From assembly GCA_015057715.1 (NCBI GenBank), contig SVDS01000037.1, forward strand, positions 1 to 37,440: a stretch of 37,440 nucleotides of DNA, given 5' to 3'. Made by a program: the position numbers and the translations under genes. A model generated the notes under the pieces. It was not told where the DNA came from. It was given only the letters and a program-made list of their open reading frames with translations, and searched no databases. Shown here one piece after another: positions 32,487 through 37,440 of this stretch. Origin of the DNA: Paenibacillaceae bacterium (GTDB taxonomy: Bacteria > Bacillota > Clostridia > Lachnospirales > Lachnospiraceae). Each line of letters begins with the position of its first letter. The stretch's first letter is position 1.

Positions 32487-34238
32487 TTATTCTACGTCAC
32501 TCCAAAGGCTCTTATTTCCGTAATTTTCATCTAACACACGGCTGAACCAACGGCCGTTTAAAACATTTTTAATCATTTTATCCTTAATCTCATCAGAAAC
32601 GCTGGTATCCTGATCCATGGCTTTTATGATATCCTGGTAGGTGGTTGTTACATCTTTTTCTTCTACAACTGCATTGGTTTCTGTCCCGTCAAATACCATG
32701 GATACTTTTTTATCCGGTTTCCAGCTATTCCACGCTGCCAGCCCATCACCATTTGGATCTCCCGATTTTAGGAAGTTTGCCAGATAACTGTTGTACTGCC
32801 TGGCCATTGCCTGATAACCTGCCTTATTAAATGCATCCGGGAAAAACTCAAGATAATTATGTTTGGCAGAAAGCATGGGGACGAAGATGCCATGGAATGC
32901 ACCATAATCACCCAAATCTTTGACTGAAGACTGATCACTACCATAATTAACCTGACAGATATAAATATCGGACTGATAGTGATCAGACATCTTCACCGCA
33001 CTTTCCTGGGCATTAAAGATCCGGTACATATCACTTCCGTATTTGCTGGCAAATGCTTTGGCTGCCTTAATCTCATCCTCAGAATATCCTGCCATATCAT
33101 CACTCTTAAAATATCCGTCTCCCAGACAGAACATGGAGAATTCAGAGTTTCCCGTAAGCATCATGAGCGGAACGCTGTTATAATCTTTGGAATCAAACCC
33201 GTTTTTCGGAATGACCACTCCATCTTCATATAGATGAGGAAATACACTCATGCGGATTGCCGCATTCCCCATAAGAGGCACCAGTCGTTCTGCTGGTATG
33301 GAATAAAGGTATTCCTTAACATCAGCTGAATCTGTCATCAGCCACTGGTAAGCAGCGTTTTCATCTGCTGCCTTCTTATCCTCAACCGCAAGGGGTGCTA
33401 TGGCTTTTGCAATCTTCTTCGCACTTAGATCTTCTGAAGCTGTGGTCATACCTCCGCTGAAGGCAATTGCTTTCTGAAATTTACCCTTAAACTGAGGACT
33501 GATCAGCATAGCCATAACATCACGGCCTCCTGCTGAAAATCCAGAAATAGTAATATTACCCGGATCTCCGCCGAATGCTTCAATGTTTTCCTTAACCCAG
33601 TCAAGAGCATAGGCGATGTCCAGCATGGCAAAGTTTCCGGTTCCATTCTCTCCGGCGGTTAATGCCGGCAGGCAGTTAAAGCCTAAAAGCCCGAGACGGT
33701 AATCTACAGAAACATAAACGCAGTTATCATTCTTTACCAGATCAGCTCCGGGAATTTCTCCTGCCTTTCCAGTCTGATTATTGCCTCCGTGAATAAATAC
33801 AAGCACAGGAAGCTTTTTACTTCCCTCTTTTGCATATACATCAAGTTTTAAACAGTCCTCACTTCCCTTTACCTCAGTGCCGGAAAGCTGAAGCGCAGGC
33901 TGTGATGCTTCGGTACAATTTAATTCCTCCGTCCAGGCATCCGGTGCAGCTGGTGCCTGCCACCTTAATTCACCCACCGGTGCCTTTCCGTATGGAATTC
34001 CGTACCAGGTCAGGAGCTCCCCTTCCTGTACCCCTTTTACGGGGCCGTATGTGGTAGAAACCACTGCGGCTCCGTCTTTTGTAATGTCTGACGAAACGGG
34101 TGCTGCTTGCGTAGCTGCAGCCGTTGTTTCAGTTGTAGTCTGCAAAGCAGATGTATCTGACTTTGCGGCACTGCCACAACCAGCTGTCATAACCATGGTC
34201 ATTAAAACAAGACCTGCTGCCAAACCTCTTTTTTTCAT
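32487..34238 (-). CDS. Carboxylesterase type B, secreted lipoprotein
   Basis: A 583-residue protein with a lipoprotein signal peptide (MKKRGLAAGLVLMTMVMTAG, lipobox Cys21), a Thr/Ala-rich linker to about residue 50, then a type-B carboxylesterase fold. VKGVQEGELLTWYGIPYG and SEDCLKLDVY are family signatures. The oxyanion hole is FIHGGNN, and the nucleophile is S235 in ISGFSAGGRD (the family more often has GESAGG). The probable histidine is in GAFHGIF. It should sit on the outer face of the membrane and cleave carboxylic esters, perhaps acylated glycosides. It starts 21 bases after the GH1 gene with GGGGAG as ribosome binding site, so it is in the same operon as the beta-glucoside PTS, an informative and less usual partner. 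Confidence 0.9.
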   Translation of the reverse strand: MKKRGLAAGLVLMTMVMTAGCGSAAKSDTSALQTTTETTAAATQAAPVSSDITKDGAAVVSTTYGPVKGVQEGELLTWYGIPYGKAPVGELRWQAPAAPDAWTEELNCTEASQPALQLSGTEVKGSEDCLKLDVYAKEGSKKLPVLVFIHGGNNQTGKAGEIPGADLVKNDNCVYVSVDYRLGLLGFNCLPALTAGENGTGNFAMLDIAYALDWVKENIEAFGGDPGNITISGFSAGGRDVMAMLISPQFKGKFQKAIAFSGGMTTASEDLSAKKIAKAIAPLAVEDKKAADENAAYQWLMTDSADVKEYLYSIPAERLVPLMGNAAIRMSVFPHLYEDGVVIPKNGFDSKDYNSVPLMMLTGNSEFSMFCLGDGYFKSDDMAGYSEDEIKAAKAFASKYGSDMYRIFNAQESAVKMSDHYQSDIYICQVNYGSDQSSVKDLGDYGAFHGIFVPMLSAKHNYLEFFPDAFNKAGYQAMARQYNSYLANFLKSGDPNGDGLAAWNSWKPDKKVSMVFDGTETNAVVEEKDVTTTYQDIIKAMDQDTSVSDEIKDKMIKNVLNGRWFSRVLDENYGNKSLWSDVE

Positions 34239-34259
34239 ATTAATAACTCCCCAGTTATA

Positions 34260-35711
<1,452 letters not shown>

Positions 35712-35718
35712 TCATTTA

Positions 35719-37440
<1,722 letters not shown>

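Overview
The window looks like a chromosomal segment of a Lachnospiraceae-type Clostridium (Lacrimispora / Clostridium saccharolyticum-like). This is inferred from gene content and order: a Firmicutes gdpP-rplI-dnaB block, strong AGGAGG ribosome binding sites, A/T-rich intergenic regions, YesM/YesN two-component proteins, and many carbohydrate genes in small units. I saw no rRNA, tRNA, CRISPR array, phage gene or transposase. Most genes are on the minus strand. The exceptions are a GH31 glycosidase, an AraC regulator and a 48-residue small ORF.

Layout. (1) 1-3826: a receiver-only response regulator, then gdpP-rplI-dnaB (dnaB runs off the left edge) behind its own sigma-A promoter. (2) 3962-5750: amt-glnK, preceded by a leader with two small hexaloop hairpins and an overlapping terminator, which fits an ANTAR-type antitermination target. 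(3) 5792-7870: cstA behind a T-box leader. (4) 7928-14159: lacI-phnD-phnC-phnE-phnE plus a cytoplasmic 5'-nucleotidase-like phosphoesterase, with an attenuator-like hairpin after phnD. (5) 14204-16512: topB. (6) 16580-23977: an accessory carbohydrate region with an esterase divergent from a GH31 glycosidase, an AraC regulator, an alpha/beta hydrolase and a MATE exporter. It also holds two paralogous small-RNA-like elements, one on each side of the esterase/GH31 pair. (7) 24052-24198: a small ORF. (8) 24203-32341: a furanose-type ABC transporter (YtfQ-YtfR-YtfT-YjfF-like) controlled by an adjacent YesM/YesN pair. (9) 32430-37440: a beta-glucoside PTS permease (truncated at the right edge), a GH1 6-phospho-beta-glucosidase and a lipoprotein carboxylesterase.

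How it fits together. The right half reads as a sugar-scavenging island: esterases remove acyl groups, GH31 and GH1 enzymes cleave glycosides, and the ABC and PTS systems import products. The left half holds core functions and nitrogen, amino-acid and phosphorus supply genes under three kinds of RNA- or terminator-level control (ANTAR-like target, T-box, intra-operon attenuator). The most novel item is the pair of roughly 140-nt minus-strand elements at about 16580-16716 and 20356-20497. Each has a promoter-like sequence at identical spacing, the same order of hairpins with pairing kept where the sequence differs, and a terminal intrinsic terminator. I do not recognise this family.
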